This document shows positions 35,593 to 43,866 of a stretch of 64,000 nt of DNA, in pieces (within the stretch, counting starts at the first letter, position 1; each line of letters starts with the position of its first letter). The stretch spans positions 1 to 64,000 of the forward strand of contig NZ_JAFMYU010000005.1 of assembly GCF_017353255.1 (NCBI RefSeq). The letters are read 5' to 3'. This stretch comes from Fibrella aquatilis (GTDB taxonomy: Bacteria; Bacteroidota; Bacteroidia; Cytophagales; Spirosomataceae). The position numbers were made by a program, and so were the translations under genes. The notes beneath the pieces are model-generated. The model worked only from the letters and a program-made list of their open reading frames with translations, searched no databases and had not been told where the DNA came from.

Positions 35593-36783
35593 TTAGTTCG
35601 GGATCAGGCCATGTGGGTCGATCACGAATTTTTTAGCGGCTCCTTTGTCAAAATCCTGGTAGCCCTGCGGTGCCTTATCCAGGCTGATTACCTCCACATT
35701 GACGGCCTTGGCAATCTGGACTTTATCATACAGGATGGCGTTCATCAACTGCCGATGGTATTTCATCACGGGTGTTTGGCCGGTGAAAAACGAGTGCGAT
35801 TTGGCCCAGCCCAACCCAATCCGGATGCTCAGGCTTCCTTCCTGAGCAGCCTTCTCTTTGGCTCCCGGATCGCCGGTTACGTATAGGCCTGGAATGCCGA
35901 TGGATCCTCCTGCGCGGGTAATAGTCATAGCCGCATTGAGCACGTTGGCGGGTTGCTCTACGTCGGCTCCAGCACCGTGACCTTTCGCTTCAAAACCCAC
36001 ACAGTCAACCGCCGAATCGACTTCGGGAACGCCAACGATCTGAGCAATCTGGTCGGCCAGCGGAGTTTCGTTGCGCAGGTCGATGGTTTCACAGCCAAAG
36101 CTTCTGGCCTGTTCCAGCCGCTCAGGAATCATGTCGCCCACGATCACGACGGCAGCACCCAGCAGGTGGCACGATACCGCACAGGCCAACCCCACAGGCC
36201 CGGCCCCAGCCACATAGACGATAGACCCCGGACCCACTCCCGCCATAACGGCGCCGTGGTAACCCGTCGGAAAAATGTCGGAAAGCAGGGTCAGATCCCG
36301 GATTTTAGCCATTGCCTGGTCTTTATCCGGAAACTTGAGCAGGTTGAAGTCGGCGTAGGGTACCATCACATATTCGGCCTGACCGCCAACCCAGCCGCCC
36401 ATATCGACGTACCCATAGGCGGCACCAGCCCGGCCGGGGTTCACGTTCAGGCAGATCCCCGTCTGACCCGCCTTGCAGTTTCGGCACCGGCCGCAGGCAA
36501 TATTGAACGGTACCGACACCAGATCTCCTTCCTTGATAAACTCCACGTCGCGTCCGGCTTCAATCACCAGTCCTGTTATTTCGTGGCCCAACACCAACCC
36601 GGCCGGAGCCGTTGTGCGGCCCCGTACCATGTGCTGATCGCTGCCGCATATGTTGGTCGAAACAATTTGCAGAATAACCCCGTGTTCACATTTACGGTCA
36701 CCAAGGGCCAGCTTTGGGTATTCGATTTGTTGTACCTCAACCACTCCGGGGCTGATGTAGGCAACACCATGATTTTGACACAT
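35593..36783 (-). CDS. fdhA: glutathione-independent formaldehyde dehydrogenase (zinc-type ADH family)
   Basis: 396 residues, the length of Pseudomonas putida FdhA. Catalytic zinc ligands are Cys46 (NICGSDQHM) and His67 (GHEITG); structural zinc uses Cys97, Cys100, Cys103 and Cys111 (CGRCRNCKAGQTGIC). NAD-binding VYVAGAGPVGLACA is present, as is the family-specific insertion (SAVDCVGFEAKGHGAG) and the tight NPGRAGAAYGY turn. The family oxidises formaldehyde to formate with tightly bound NAD and no glutathione, or acts as a dismutase on other aldehydes. The operon order GlcG-like, fdhA, hydrolase opposite an AraC regulator suggests a stress- or substrate-induced detoxification unit. Confidence 0.92.
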   Translation of the reverse strand: MCQNHGVAYISPGVVEVQQIEYPKLALGDRKCEHGVILQIVSTNICGSDQHMVRGRTTAPAGLVLGHEITGLVIEAGRDVEFIKEGDLVSVPFNIACGRCRNCKAGQTGICLNVNPGRAGAAYGYVDMGGWVGGQAEYVMVPYADFNLLKFPDKDQAMAKIRDLTLLSDIFPTGYHGAVMAGVGPGSIVYVAGAGPVGLACAVSCHLLGAAVVIVGDMIPERLEQARSFGCETIDLRNETPLADQIAQIVGVPEVDSAVDCVGFEAKGHGAGADVEQPANVLNAAMTITRAGGSIGIPGLYVTGDPGAKEKAAQEGSLSIRIGLGWAKSHSFFTGQTPVMKYHRQLMNAILYDKVQIAKAVNVEVISLDKAPQGYQDFDKGAAKKFVIDPHGLIPN

Positions 36784-36810
36784 AGTTGTAGGGATTTAGA
36801 TAAGTTCGGG

Positions 36811-37212
36811 CTAACTGATGGCGTCTACACCAGCCTGCGCCACGGTGTGGTCGTTTTCAACGCTGCTACCCGATACGCCCACAGCCCCAATGATCTCGCC
36901 CGCGCTGTTTTTAATGGGCAGACCACCGGGGAACGTAATGAGGCCTCCGTTAGCATGTTCGATGTTAAAGAGCGGACCGCCGGGCTGTGAAAGCTTGCCC
37001 AGTTCACCGGTCGGCATGTCGAAGAAGCGGGCCGTACGGGCTTTCTTCTGCGAAATATCAGCCGAGCCGAGCCAGGCACCGTCCATGCGCACAAACGCCA
37101 CCAGGTTGGCCCCGGCGTCAACAACAGCAATATTCATTAACGTGTTGATTTCTAAAGCTTTGGCCTTGGCCGCTTTGATAGCCACTTCTGCCTGATCTAA
37201 CGTGATACCCAT
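36811..37212 (-). CDS. GlcG/HbpS-type (DUF336) protein
   Basis: 133 residues from ATG 37212; further upstream in-frame codons lie in the regulatory spacer and look non-coding. The fold is that of HbpS/GlcG/Pdu[42 protein letters not shown] and [20 protein letters not shown]. Members bind haem, cobalamin or other small ligands. It is the first gene of the fdhA operon (27-bp gap), and orphan GlcG-like proteins beside dehydrogenases are common, so a substrate- or cofactor-binding role next to FdhA is plausible. Confidence 0.85.
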   Translation of the reverse strand: MGITLDQAEVAIKAAKAKALEINTLMNIAVVDAGANLVAFVRMDGAWLGSADISQKKARTARFFDMPTGELGKLSQPGGPLFNIEHANGGLITFPGGLPIKNSAGEIIGAVGVSGSSVENDHTVAQAGVDAIS

Positions 37213-37400
37213 GATTTCGACTGATGAACGTGATAAGATAAATTGACCGGAGTTTAAATCCTGGTCAAAACTATGGGCATTGCCCTGGGGCGTGGTTACA
37301 CTATAATGCCAATCAGTGCTACTATTATCCAGTTCTAGCGAGTGGACCATAACATAAACGATGGGAACCCTGTTAAACCAGCAGCCATACCTTCTGCGCC

Positions 37401-38321
37401 ATGCCTGGGAAATTCGCTCTGGAATCCATCAATCTGTCAGATACCCACGCACGCACATCACTGGTCGAAAACCGCCGGGTGTTTACGTTAAACCAGTGCG
37501 AACTAAATATTTTCGAAACCTACAAACCGTGTTCCGGAGTAGTACTGTCTTACGACGGACTGGTCATTACCAGCATGTTACGAGGCCGTAAGGTGATGTA
37601 TTTATCGCAGAATCCTGGTTTCAGTTTTCTGCCCGGCGAAACGGTCATCCTGCCCGAAGGGGTATCAATGAAGGTTGATTTTCCTGAAGCCGATGCCAGA
37701 CACCCTGTTCAGTGTGCCACCATTGCCCTAGACTGGCAGGTAGTAGGGCAGACGCTGGCGTTCCTCAACGAACAGTATCCCCGGCAAGACGATAGCGGCG
37801 AATGGAAACTGAACTTCAGTCAGTATCACTTCTATAATAATCGGGAACTGGCCAACGTACTGAACCGCCTCATCAACATCAGTATGGAAGATAACATGGC
37901 CAAAGACGCTCTGGCCGACCTTACCCTCAAGTCTTTACTGATCCGGGTTATTCAGACGCAGAATATGGCGGTCATGGCCGATGGCTTACCCACTAACAAC
38001 AGGTTTGCGGCGGTGATCAGCTACATCCACGAACACTTAACCGAAAAGATTGGGATCGACATATTGTGCCAGAAAGCCTGCATGAGTAAGTCTAGCTTTT
38101 TTCGATCATTTAAAGATGTGTTCGGGCTGTCGCCGGTCGAGTTCATTATTCGGGAGCGCATTAGTTTGGCCCGTAGGTTATTAGCTAACCCAAACATGAC
38201 AGTGGGGGAGGTAAGCGACATGGTTGGCTTCCACAATGCCCACTATTTTTCGCGGTTATTTAAGTTGCTGGAAGGCACAACGCCTAAAACATACCGGCAA
38301 CAAACAGCGGAGTCATTATAG
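37401..38321 (+). CDS. AraC-family transcriptional regulator (AraC_N type)
   Basis: 306 residues. The N-terminal domain (about 15-190) matches the AraC_N cupin-like sensing module: [38 protein letters not shown] and CATIALD. The C-terminus has the double helix-turn-helix ([20 protein letters not shown] and [20 protein letters not shown] ... GTTPKTYR). It is divergent from the GlcG-fdhA-hydrolase operon across a 188-bp spacer and is the obvious candidate activator of it. Related regulators in other bacteria sit next to aldehyde reductases or dehydrogenases, which fits. Confidence 0.9.
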   Translation: MPGKFALESINLSDTHARTSLVENRRVFTLNQCELNIFETYKPCSGVVLSYDGLVITSMLRGRKVMYLSQNPGFSFLPGETVILPEGVSMKVDFPEADARHPVQCATIALDWQVVGQTLAFLNEQYPRQDDSGEWKLNFSQYHFYNNRELANVLNRLINISMEDNMAKDALADLTLKSLLIRVIQTQNMAVMADGLPTNNRFAAVISYIHEHLTEKIGIDILCQKACMSKSSFFRSFKDVFGLSPVEFIIRERISLARRLLANPNMTVGEVSDMVGFHNAHYFSRLFKLLEGTTPKTYRQQTAESL

Positions 38322-38357
38322 CAACGTATCTCCTGGATTGTCTCGGTTTCGTTATTA

Positions 38358-38798
38358 TCACCCAAAATACGGCTGGTCGATGTAGCCCAGGTAGGTAGTG
38401 GGCAGCATGGCGGCGTGGTATTCCTGAATGGCCGAGGCTACGCTGGGGTACAGGGCCAGTTCTTCCAGTTCGGTAATGGGTTTCCAGACAATGGCGGCGG
38501 CAGTAGTGTGTTCGGCATTGAGTATTGGCTCGCCACCGAAGATTTCGCCCACAAAAACGCAGTGGAGCACGTCCTCAAGTTGGTTGGGGCGGGTTACCAC
38601 CCCGCAGAAGAGCATCTGGAAGACCTGAATCTCAACACCCAATTCCTCCATCAGTTCGCGTTCCAGGGTAGCTTCGAGGTCTTCGCCGGGGTCGGGGTTG
38701 CCGCCGGGCAGGGCAAAGAGGGTGGTGGTGCCATAGTGATACTGCATGAGTAGCACTTCGTTATTTCGGCTCAACACCACGGCGGGACGGACTTTCAT
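38358..38798 (-). CDS. NUDIX hydrolase
   Basis: 146 residues. The Nudix box is complete at about 32-54: G-x5-E-x7-R-E-L-x-E-E-L-G (GNPDPGEDLEATLERELMEE). It hydrolyses a nucleoside-diphosphate-linked substrate with Mg2+. The end of the protein (LPTTYLGYIDQPYF) has no family signature that would name the substrate. It is divergent from the ThuA gene over a 107-bp spacer and convergent with the AraC gene. Confidence 0.92.
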   Translation of the reverse strand: MKVRPAVVLSRNNEVLLMQYHYGTTTLFALPGGNPDPGEDLEATLERELMEELGVEIQVFQMLFCGVVTRPNQLEDVLHCVFVGEIFGGEPILNAEHTTAAAIVWKPITELEELALYPSVASAIQEYHAAMLPTTYLGYIDQPYFG

Positions 38799-38905
38799 GC
38801 AAAACAGGTTGTATGCCAGGGCTATTGGTCAGCCCCATTTCTATTCGGATATACCAGTAAGCTACGAAAAAAAAGGCTTTTTAACAAAACAAACTCCCTT
38901 TTTCC

Positions 38906-39619
38906 ATGCGACAGCTACTGGTTATGCTCCTGGCCTGTTCTCTCACCTATACAGCCCTGGCACAAGACGCTATCCTGGTTTTCTCCAGAACAAAAGGCTA
39001 CCGTCATGCCTCTATCGGGGCGGGCAAACGGGCCATAATGGCCATGGGAGCCGCTAACAAATTCCGGGTCGACACTACCGAAGATGCTGCCCAGTTTAGT
39101 CTGGCTAACTTGAAAAAGTACAAGACGGTGGTGTTCCTGAGCACTACCGGCAACGTGCTCGACAGCCTGCAACAGCTTGCCTTTGAGCAGTATATCAAGC
39201 AGGGGGGTAGCTATGTAGGCATCCATGCCGCCGCCGATACCGAATACAGCTGGCCGTGGTATAATCAGCTTTGCGGGGCGTGGTTTCTGAGCCACCCCAA
39301 ACAGCAGGATGCTGAGATAGCTGTTCTCGACAAAAAACACCCCGCCACTAGCATGTTGCCCGACCGCTGGAAACGCTTCGACGAGTGGTACAGCTACAAG
39401 AATATCGTACCTGAAATGCACGTTCTGGCCAACCTCGACGAGAAAACGTATGAAGGCGGCAAGAACGGCGACAACCACCCCATCGCGTGGTATCGCACCT
39501 TCGACGGGGGCCGGTCGTTCTACACGGGCATGGGCCACACCGACGAATCCTACGAAGAACCCCTGTTCGTCGCTCACCTGCTGGGCGGTATTCAGTGGGC
39601 AATGGGGAAGAAGAAGTAG
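38906..39619 (+). CDS. exported ThuA-domain protein
   Basis: 237 residues with a signal peptide (MRQLLVMLLACSLTYTALAQ). ThuA is a glutamine-amidotransferase-like flavodoxin fold; the opening ILVFSRTKGYRHASIGAG, the KYKTVVFLSTTGNVLD strand, GGSYVGIHAAADTEY and the closing GHTDESYEEPLF are all there. ThuA of Sinorhizobium takes part in trehalose and related sugar breakdown (keto-trehalose). Secreted copies are frequent in Bacteroidota and often linked to sugar oxidation; no sugar dehydrogenase is adjacent here. Confidence 0.92.
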   Translation: MRQLLVMLLACSLTYTALAQDAILVFSRTKGYRHASIGAGKRAIMAMGAANKFRVDTTEDAAQFSLANLKKYKTVVFLSTTGNVLDSLQQLAFEQYIKQGGSYVGIHAAADTEYSWPWYNQLCGAWFLSHPKQQDAEIAVLDKKHPATSMLPDRWKRFDEWYSYKNIVPEMHVLANLDEKTYEGGKNGDNHPIAWYRTFDGGRSFYTGMGHTDESYEEPLFVAHLLGGIQWAMGKKK

Positions 39620-39631
39620 TCGTAAATCAGC

Positions 39632-39685
39632 AAGTCGTAAGTGGCTTGGCGCCAGGGTTTTAGCACGTCAAGCCACTTACGACTT
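39632..39685. repeat. perfect 17-bp inverted repeat between convergent genes
   Basis: AAGTCGTAAGTGGCTTG (39632-39648) and its exact complement (39669-39685), 20-nt loop. It lies between the stops of the ThuA and L-2-hydroxyglutarate oxidase genes. The word resembles the dyad at 29890-30000. Confidence 0.9.
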
Positions 39686-39697
39686 ATAACTATTTTC

Positions 39698-40894
39698 TTA
39701 AAACCGCTTCAACACCTTCTCTGCTACAGTCTTACCGATTGATAATGAAGATGTTGCGGCGGGAGAGGGGGCGTTGCAGACGTTGACGGCGCGGTCGGTT
39801 TCGATGATTGAGAAGTCGTCTAGCAGGCCACCGGTGCGGTCGCAGGCTTGCGCGCGAACACCCGCGCCACCTTCGATAAGGTCGGCCTCCTGCACCTCAG
39901 GAATCAGTTCCTGCAAGGCTTTGGTAAACGCCGATTTCGAGAACGACCGGTACATTTCGCCCAGGCCCATTTGCCAGTATTTGGCAGCTACTTTCTGGAA
40001 CCCTGGCCACGCTAACGTTTCAAACAACTCTCTCACATTCACGTCCGACTTTTTATAGCCTTCGCGCCCAAACGCCAGCACGGCGTTGGGGCCGGCCTCT
40101 ACGCCGCCGTGGATCATGCGGGTGAAATGCACCCCCAAAAACGGAAAATTCGGGTCGGGCACGGGGTAAATCAGGTTCTTGACGAGGTAATGTTTTTCGG
40201 GTTTGATTTTGAAATACTCACCCCGGAACGGCACAATCTGCAAGCCAATAGGCTCACGCTGCGTGAGTTGCGCGATTTTGTCGGAATACAGCCCGGCGCA
40301 ATTCACCACGAGTTTGGTTTCGTAACGGGCCTTGTTCGTGACTACCACACTCATTGAGTTACCGGGCGTAAGCTGCTCTACCTTTTCGTTATAATGAATT
40401 TCGCCGCCTAAACGCTCAAACACGCGGACATAGGCCTGACACACCTCTGTGTAGTCGATGATGCCGGTCTGTGGCACGAAGATGCCCGCCACGCCATTCA
40501 CGTGCGGCTCAATCTCGCGCAAGGCGGGCAGGTTTAGGCGGCGCAGGCCAGCCAATCCGTTCTGCTGCCCGCGCTCATAAAGGGTGTCGAGTTGACTCGC
40601 TTCCTCAGGCTTGGTAGCCACCACAATCTTGCCGCAGAGGTCGTAGGGCACGTTTTCGTGGTCGCAGAAGTCCAGCAGCATCCGGTAACCCTCAATGCAA
40701 TTGGTAGCTTTCAAACTCCCCGGTTTGTAATACAGCCCAGAGTGAATCACCCCCGAATTGTGGCCCGTCTGATGCGCCGCCACGCGGTTTTCCTTTTCCA
40801 GCACCACCACCGACAACGCCGGTTGTTGCTGCTTGATTTGCAGGGCCGTGGCTAACCCCACAATCCCCCCGCCAATAATGGTTACGTCGGTCAT
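39698..40894 (-). CDS. lhgO: L-2-hydroxyglutarate oxidase
   Basis: 398 residues, family length. FAD-binding TIIGGGIVGLATALQI (dinucleotide fold GxGxxG at 8-13), LEKENRVAAHQTGHNSGVIH with the family-specific His-Asn-Ser-Gly-V-I-H motif, YYKPGSLKATNC, and C-terminal GAGVRAQACDRTGGL. It oxidises L-2-hydroxyglutarate to 2-oxoglutarate, repairing a side product of malate and lactate dehydrogenases, or serving lysine degradation, and passes electrons to O2 or the quinone pool. It is peripheral to the inner membrane in E. coli. Located downstream of anmK on the same strand, separated by a long inverted repeat. Confidence 0.95.
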   Translation of the reverse strand: MTDVTIIGGGIVGLATALQIKQQQPALSVVVLEKENRVAAHQTGHNSGVIHSGLYYKPGSLKATNCIEGYRMLLDFCDHENVPYDLCGKIVVATKPEEASQLDTLYERGQQNGLAGLRRLNLPALREIEPHVNGVAGIFVPQTGIIDYTEVCQAYVRVFERLGGEIHYNEKVEQLTPGNSMSVVVTNKARYETKLVVNCAGLYSDKIAQLTQREPIGLQIVPFRGEYFKIKPEKHYLVKNLIYPVPDPNFPFLGVHFTRMIHGGVEAGPNAVLAFGREGYKKSDVNVRELFETLAWPGFQKVAAKYWQMGLGEMYRSFSKSAFTKALQELIPEVQEADLIEGGAGVRAQACDRTGGLLDDFSIIETDRAVNVCNAPSPAATSSLSIGKTVAEKVLKRF

Positions 40895-40900
40895 AGTTTG

Positions 40901-41000
40901 GAGTGATGGGTGGTGAGTGGTAAGTGGTGAGTTTGCTTACGCTAGAGCAAACACGCTGGCGTAAGCAAACTCATCACTTACCACTCACCACCCATCACTT
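40901..41000. repeat. 42-bp-arm inverted repeat (AGTGGTAAGTGGTGAG words)
   Basis: Left arm 40901-40942 and right arm 40959-41000 match over 42 bp with two mismatches; loop 16 nt. Each arm starts with repeated GTGATGGGTGGTGAGTGG words and ends in GTTTGCTTACGC. The right arm contains the stop codon of anmK (40995-40997). A shorter version occurs at 45601-45644. Confidence 0.93.
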
Positions 41001-42200
41001 ATAAAAAGAAATCTTCCCCATGCTCACGCTCGGTACTCCCTGGCGGTTTCCGAAGTTGATGTCGCCGGTGCCCGCGATGGCTTCGTTGGCCAAAACGGCG
41101 AAGAGGACGGCCTCTTTGGCGTCGCCAGCAATGCCGAGGGCATCGGTTTTTGCAAAGGTACAACCCGGAAGCAAGGCTTCGATAGTACCCGTCAGCACAG
41201 GGTTGTGCGCACCGCCGCCACTCATGTACACGTGCGGGTGAGCGATGCCCCCCTGCGTAAGTATCTGTGTGATAGACTGGGCAATGGTTTCGGCGCTGAA
41301 GCGGGCAAGCGTGGCCATCAGGTCATTGGGGGCAATGGTCTCAGTATGGCTGTGCTGCTGGGCATTTTGTACATACTCTCTGCTAAATACCTCAGGACCA
41401 GTGGTTTTCGGAAACGGCTGCACGAAAAATGGGTGGTCTTTCAGGGCATCGAGCAACGCTCCGTTAACCTCTCCCGCTGCGGCCATCTGCCCGTCTTCGT
41501 CGTAGGGCTTGTCCGTAAATTGCCGGGCGTAGGCATCCAGCAAGGTGTTGCCGGGGCCGGTGTCGGTGGTAAACACCACGCTGGCATCGAGCGAACCGGG
41601 CAGGTAGGTAAAGTTGGCAATGCCGCCCATGTTGAGCAGAATCCGGTCTTCGCCCGCCTGTGAGAACATAAAATAATCGCCGTAGACGGCCAACGGGGCA
41701 CCCTCACCGCCGTGGGCGATGTGCCGCTGCCGGAAATCGCTGAGGGTGATGATGCCCGCTTCGGCCGCCACGTGGTCGCCGTCGCCAATTTGCAGTGTAG
41801 CGTTGAGGTAGCCCGGTCGACGGTGTTGCTGTTGCGGCGCGTGGTAGACCGTTTGCCCATGACTAGCCACCAGATCGACCTCGGCGGGGTCCACGCCCCA
41901 GCCCTTCAGGCACTGCGCCACCCACCGCCCATGCTGCCGCCCAATCTGCTCGTTCAGCAATGTAAGGTGCTCGAAATCAATCTGCTTTTTGGCAAAAACA
42001 GCCCGGATGCTGTCTTTAAAAGGCTCACCATACGGCACCGTTTCAAACTGTTCCAGCACTACCCGCGTCTGCCCGCCACTACCCGAAATACGGCATAGCG
42101 CCACGTCGAGGCCATCGAGGGAGGTGCCCGACATCAGCCCCACAATGCGGCGTTCGGGTTTTTGGGCAATGGCGTAAAGGCGTTGTAGCTGGGGGTTCAT
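40995..42200 (-). CDS. anmK: anhydro-N-acetylmuramic acid kinase
   Basis: 401 residues. IVGLMSGTSLDGLDVALC (20-36) is the AnmK signature, followed by LVASHGQTVYHAP, DFRQRHIAHGGEGAPLA, NMGGIANFTYLP and VYMSGGGAHNPVL, all part of the ASKHA ATP-binding fold. It phosphorylates and opens 1,6-anhydroMurNAc released by lytic transglycosylases, giving MurNAc-6-P for recycling. No MurQ, NagZ or AmpG gene is in the window. The stop lies inside a long inverted repeat. Confidence 0.96.
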   Translation of the reverse strand: MNPQLQRLYAIAQKPERRIVGLMSGTSLDGLDVALCRISGSGGQTRVVLEQFETVPYGEPFKDSIRAVFAKKQIDFEHLTLLNEQIGRQHGRWVAQCLKGWGVDPAEVDLVASHGQTVYHAPQQQHRRPGYLNATLQIGDGDHVAAEAGIITLSDFRQRHIAHGGEGAPLAVYGDYFMFSQAGEDRILLNMGGIANFTYLPGSLDASVVFTTDTGPGNTLLDAYARQFTDKPYDEDGQMAAAGEVNGALLDALKDHPFFVQPFPKTTGPEVFSREYVQNAQQHSHTETIAPNDLMATLARFSAETIAQSITQILTQGGIAHPHVYMSGGGAHNPVLTGTIEALLPGCTFAKTDALGIAGDAKEAVLFAVLANEAIAGTGDINFGNRQGVPSVSMGKISFYK

Positions 42201-42204
42201 GAGA

Positions 42205-42419
42205 GGGAATGTAAAATGAAGAATCGGTCGGGGACGCCCAGTCCGCCGATGCGGTAGAATGGCGGTTCCGTTTAGCAGTTGGACACGGTCTGTTGGCTCA
42301 ATAATTTCGACCTAATGTGCTGATAATCATAATTAGTCTCGTTAGACGATCACGTCGCGACAGCCATTGTTCATTGTGCATTGTTCATTGTACATTCTTC
42401 ACTTTACATTTTTCATTCC
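42205..42419. repeat. long-loop dyad in the anmK / array spacer
   Basis: GGGAATGTAAAATGAAGAAT (42205) pairs imperfectly with the TTCTTCACTTTACATTTTTC region ending at 42420. The right side carries TTCATTGTGCATTGTTCATT, a word shared with the dyads at 49127-49177 and 51901-51994. The 229-bp divergent spacer 42201-42429 should also hold promoters for anmK and for the first array gene; I see no clear -33/-7 pair. Confidence 0.5.
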
Positions 42420-42429
42420 CCTCCCTCCC

Positions 42430-42786
42430 ATGACCCCTCAATCAACCAACACCCTGCTGGAGACTACAACGCAGGCGCTGAGAAACGGCGAACACACCAG
42501 CGAATCGGGGCAGGCCCTGGTCGACGACTGGCTCAATGAACTAAGCCACTATGATGGCCTGGAAGCCGTACGGGCGGCGCTCAGCAACCTCCAAAAGACG
42601 TTGCTTAACGTTGATAATCAGACTGGTCCCGACCCCGTACAGGTGCGGGTCTTGCTGACAGAGTTGGCCGAATATACGGCCTATTTTGCCCGACAGGAAA
42701 CCACGCCAAACCCTCAGCCTTTACAACAACTGGCCGACACCTTGCAAAGCCTACTGGCCAGCACCGACGAAGTGGGCCATTCGTAG
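42430..42786 (+). CDS. array paralog 1, small helical protein
   Basis: 118 residues from ATG 42430; codons before it lie in the repeat-rich spacer. It shares the family pattern of the following six genes: an N-terminal helix (NTLLETTTQALRNG), a short loop, ALVDDWLNELSH (the conserved L-I/V-x-x-W-I/L core), a helix AVRAALSNLQKTLL, a Pro-containing turn (TGPDPVQV) and two more helices (LLTELAEYTAYF and LQQLADTLQSLL). It is the most divergent member and lacks the usual P-x-x-G before the tryptophan helix. No signal peptide, Cys or catalytic motif. Function unknown. Confidence 0.75.
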   Translation: MTPQSTNTLLETTTQALRNGEHTSESGQALVDDWLNELSHYDGLEAVRAALSNLQKTLLNVDNQTGPDPVQVRVLLTELAEYTAYFARQETTPNPQPLQQLADTLQSLLASTDEVGHS

Positions 42787-42853
42787 GATGCTGGACGTTA
42801 GACATTGGATGCTGGACGCTGGATAGTCTACTATGCCAGCATCCAACGTTCTA
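42787..42853. repeat. dyad between array genes 1 and 2
   Basis: TAGACATTGGATGCTGG (from 42799) and GCCAGCATCCAACGTTCTA (42835-42853) form arms with two or three mismatches around a 17-nt loop. The word recurs in the pump operon at 28679-28757. Confidence 0.75.
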
Positions 42854-42976
42854 TATCTATTTTCCACAAACAATACAGATTTAGTCAGGTTTTAGTCCTA
42901 CGTCCGTTTTGGGCATTGGGCTTAAGTTCCGGGTTTGCCGCCGGGTCATTCAACTCAACTAACGTTTCTTTCAAAC

Positions 42977-43315
42977 ATGGCCACTAAAAAAGCCGAAGCG
43001 CTGATTACCTCGACTATCGAGGCCCTCGACAATGGAGTAGACACGGTGAAACCCAAAGACGGTGCCACCCTCATTAAAGACTGGATTGCCGTAGTGAAAA
43101 AAGACGAAACCGCCAGTGGTATCGCCGACGAGCTACAAGAACTGCATGACCAATTGGGCGAGAAAGCACCCGACGTCAAAAAAATTGCCCAACTGGTGAA
43201 AAAGCTGGGCGACGAAACCGCCAAAGCGGCCAAAAAAGCGGACGACGATGATCTCCAGGATTCGCTTAAAGACCTGGCCGAATCGCTGAAGGAGTTTGCT
43301 AAAGAACTGAAATAA
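42977..43315 (+). CDS. array paralog 2, Lys/Asp/Ala-rich helical protein
   Basis: 112 residues from ATG 42977. ALITSTIEALDNGVDTVKPK, then DGATLIKDWIAVVKKD, GIADELQELHDQLG, KKIAQLVKKLGDETAKAAKK and a final coiled-coil-like LQDSLKDLAESLKEFAKELK. Charge is extreme, with K, D, E and A making up most of the second half, which suggests a solvent-exposed helical bundle or coiled coil. The P-x-x-G-x-x-L-I-x-x-W-I core is intact. No recognisable family; same fold as its six neighbours. Confidence 0.8.
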   Translation: MATKKAEALITSTIEALDNGVDTVKPKDGATLIKDWIAVVKKDETASGIADELQELHDQLGEKAPDVKKIAQLVKKLGDETAKAAKKADDDDLQDSLKDLAESLKEFAKELK

Positions 43316-43320
43316 ATCGC

Positions 43321-43397
43321 GTTTGTCCGTTTGTTGGTTTGTCTGTTTTTGTCAGTTGATCGGAGCATAAAACAGACCAACCAACAAACAGACAAAC
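43321..43397. repeat. dyad between array genes 2 and 3 (GTTTGTCTGTTTG words)
   Basis: The left arm from 43321 and right arm 43371-43397 match over 27 bp with two mismatches. Arms are runs of GTTTGTC-like words; loop about 23 nt. Confidence 0.85.
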
Positions 43398-43406
43398 TCC
43401 AAAGCT

Positions 43407-43775
43407 ATGACCTCACAAGACCCCAAAACCACCGCGCTTATTGAACAGACCGTTTCGGCGTTTGATAGCGGGATTCAGAATACGGCACCCAAAGACGGGT
43501 TGTCGCTTATTGATCAGTGGATTGAGTTTCTGGACCAAAACGGCACCGACGAGACCGATGAAATCGCTGACGTGCTCGAAGACCTGAAATCGGAACTCGA
43601 CCCCAACAGCAACGAAGGCGGCTCACCTGAACCGTCGGTGATTCAGGCCTACCTCGAAGACCTGATCGACATTACGCAGAGCGTGATGGATTCGCCAGAA
43701 GCCAGCGCCCAGCAAACCGAACTCCAGCGCCTTATCTCGACCCTGGAGAGTCTTAATCAACAAGTGTCTAACTAG
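43407..43775 (+). CDS. array paralog 3, acidic helical protein
   Basis: 122 residues. TALIEQTVSAFDSGIQNTAP, KDGLSLIDQWIEFLDQNG, EIADVLEDLKSELDPNSNEG, then a longer acidic/Gly loop (EGGSPEPS), IQAYLEDLIDITQSVMD and LQRLISTLESLNQQV. The P-K-D-G-x-x-L-I-x-x-W-I core is the best conserved stretch across the array. Strongly acidic, no Cys, no signal peptide. Function unknown. Confidence 0.8.
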   Translation: MTSQDPKTTALIEQTVSAFDSGIQNTAPKDGLSLIDQWIEFLDQNGTDETDEIADVLEDLKSELDPNSNEGGSPEPSVIQAYLEDLIDITQSVMDSPEASAQQTELQRLISTLESLNQQVSN

Positions 43776-43856
43776 AGTCATTAGTAATTAATCATTAGTC
43801 ATTGGTAGCTGCCCGGAAGCCTTGTACGAATGACTAATGATTAATTACTAATGACT
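43776..43856. repeat. perfect 28-bp inverted repeat between array genes 3 and 4
   Basis: Arms 43776-43803 and 43829-43856 are exact complements built of AGTCATTAGTAATTAATC-type words; 25-nt loop with GCCCGG. The left arm starts on the base after gene 3's stop. The word also occurs at 5725-5790. Confidence 0.95.
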
Positions 43857-43866
43857 TTCTTCCCCT

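Noticed and set aside
35953-36990. 345-codon plus-strand open frame across fdhA and the GlcG-like gene
   Set aside because: Spans two real minus-strand genes with intact zinc and NAD motifs; translation is His/Arg/Gln-rich without any protein-like pattern.
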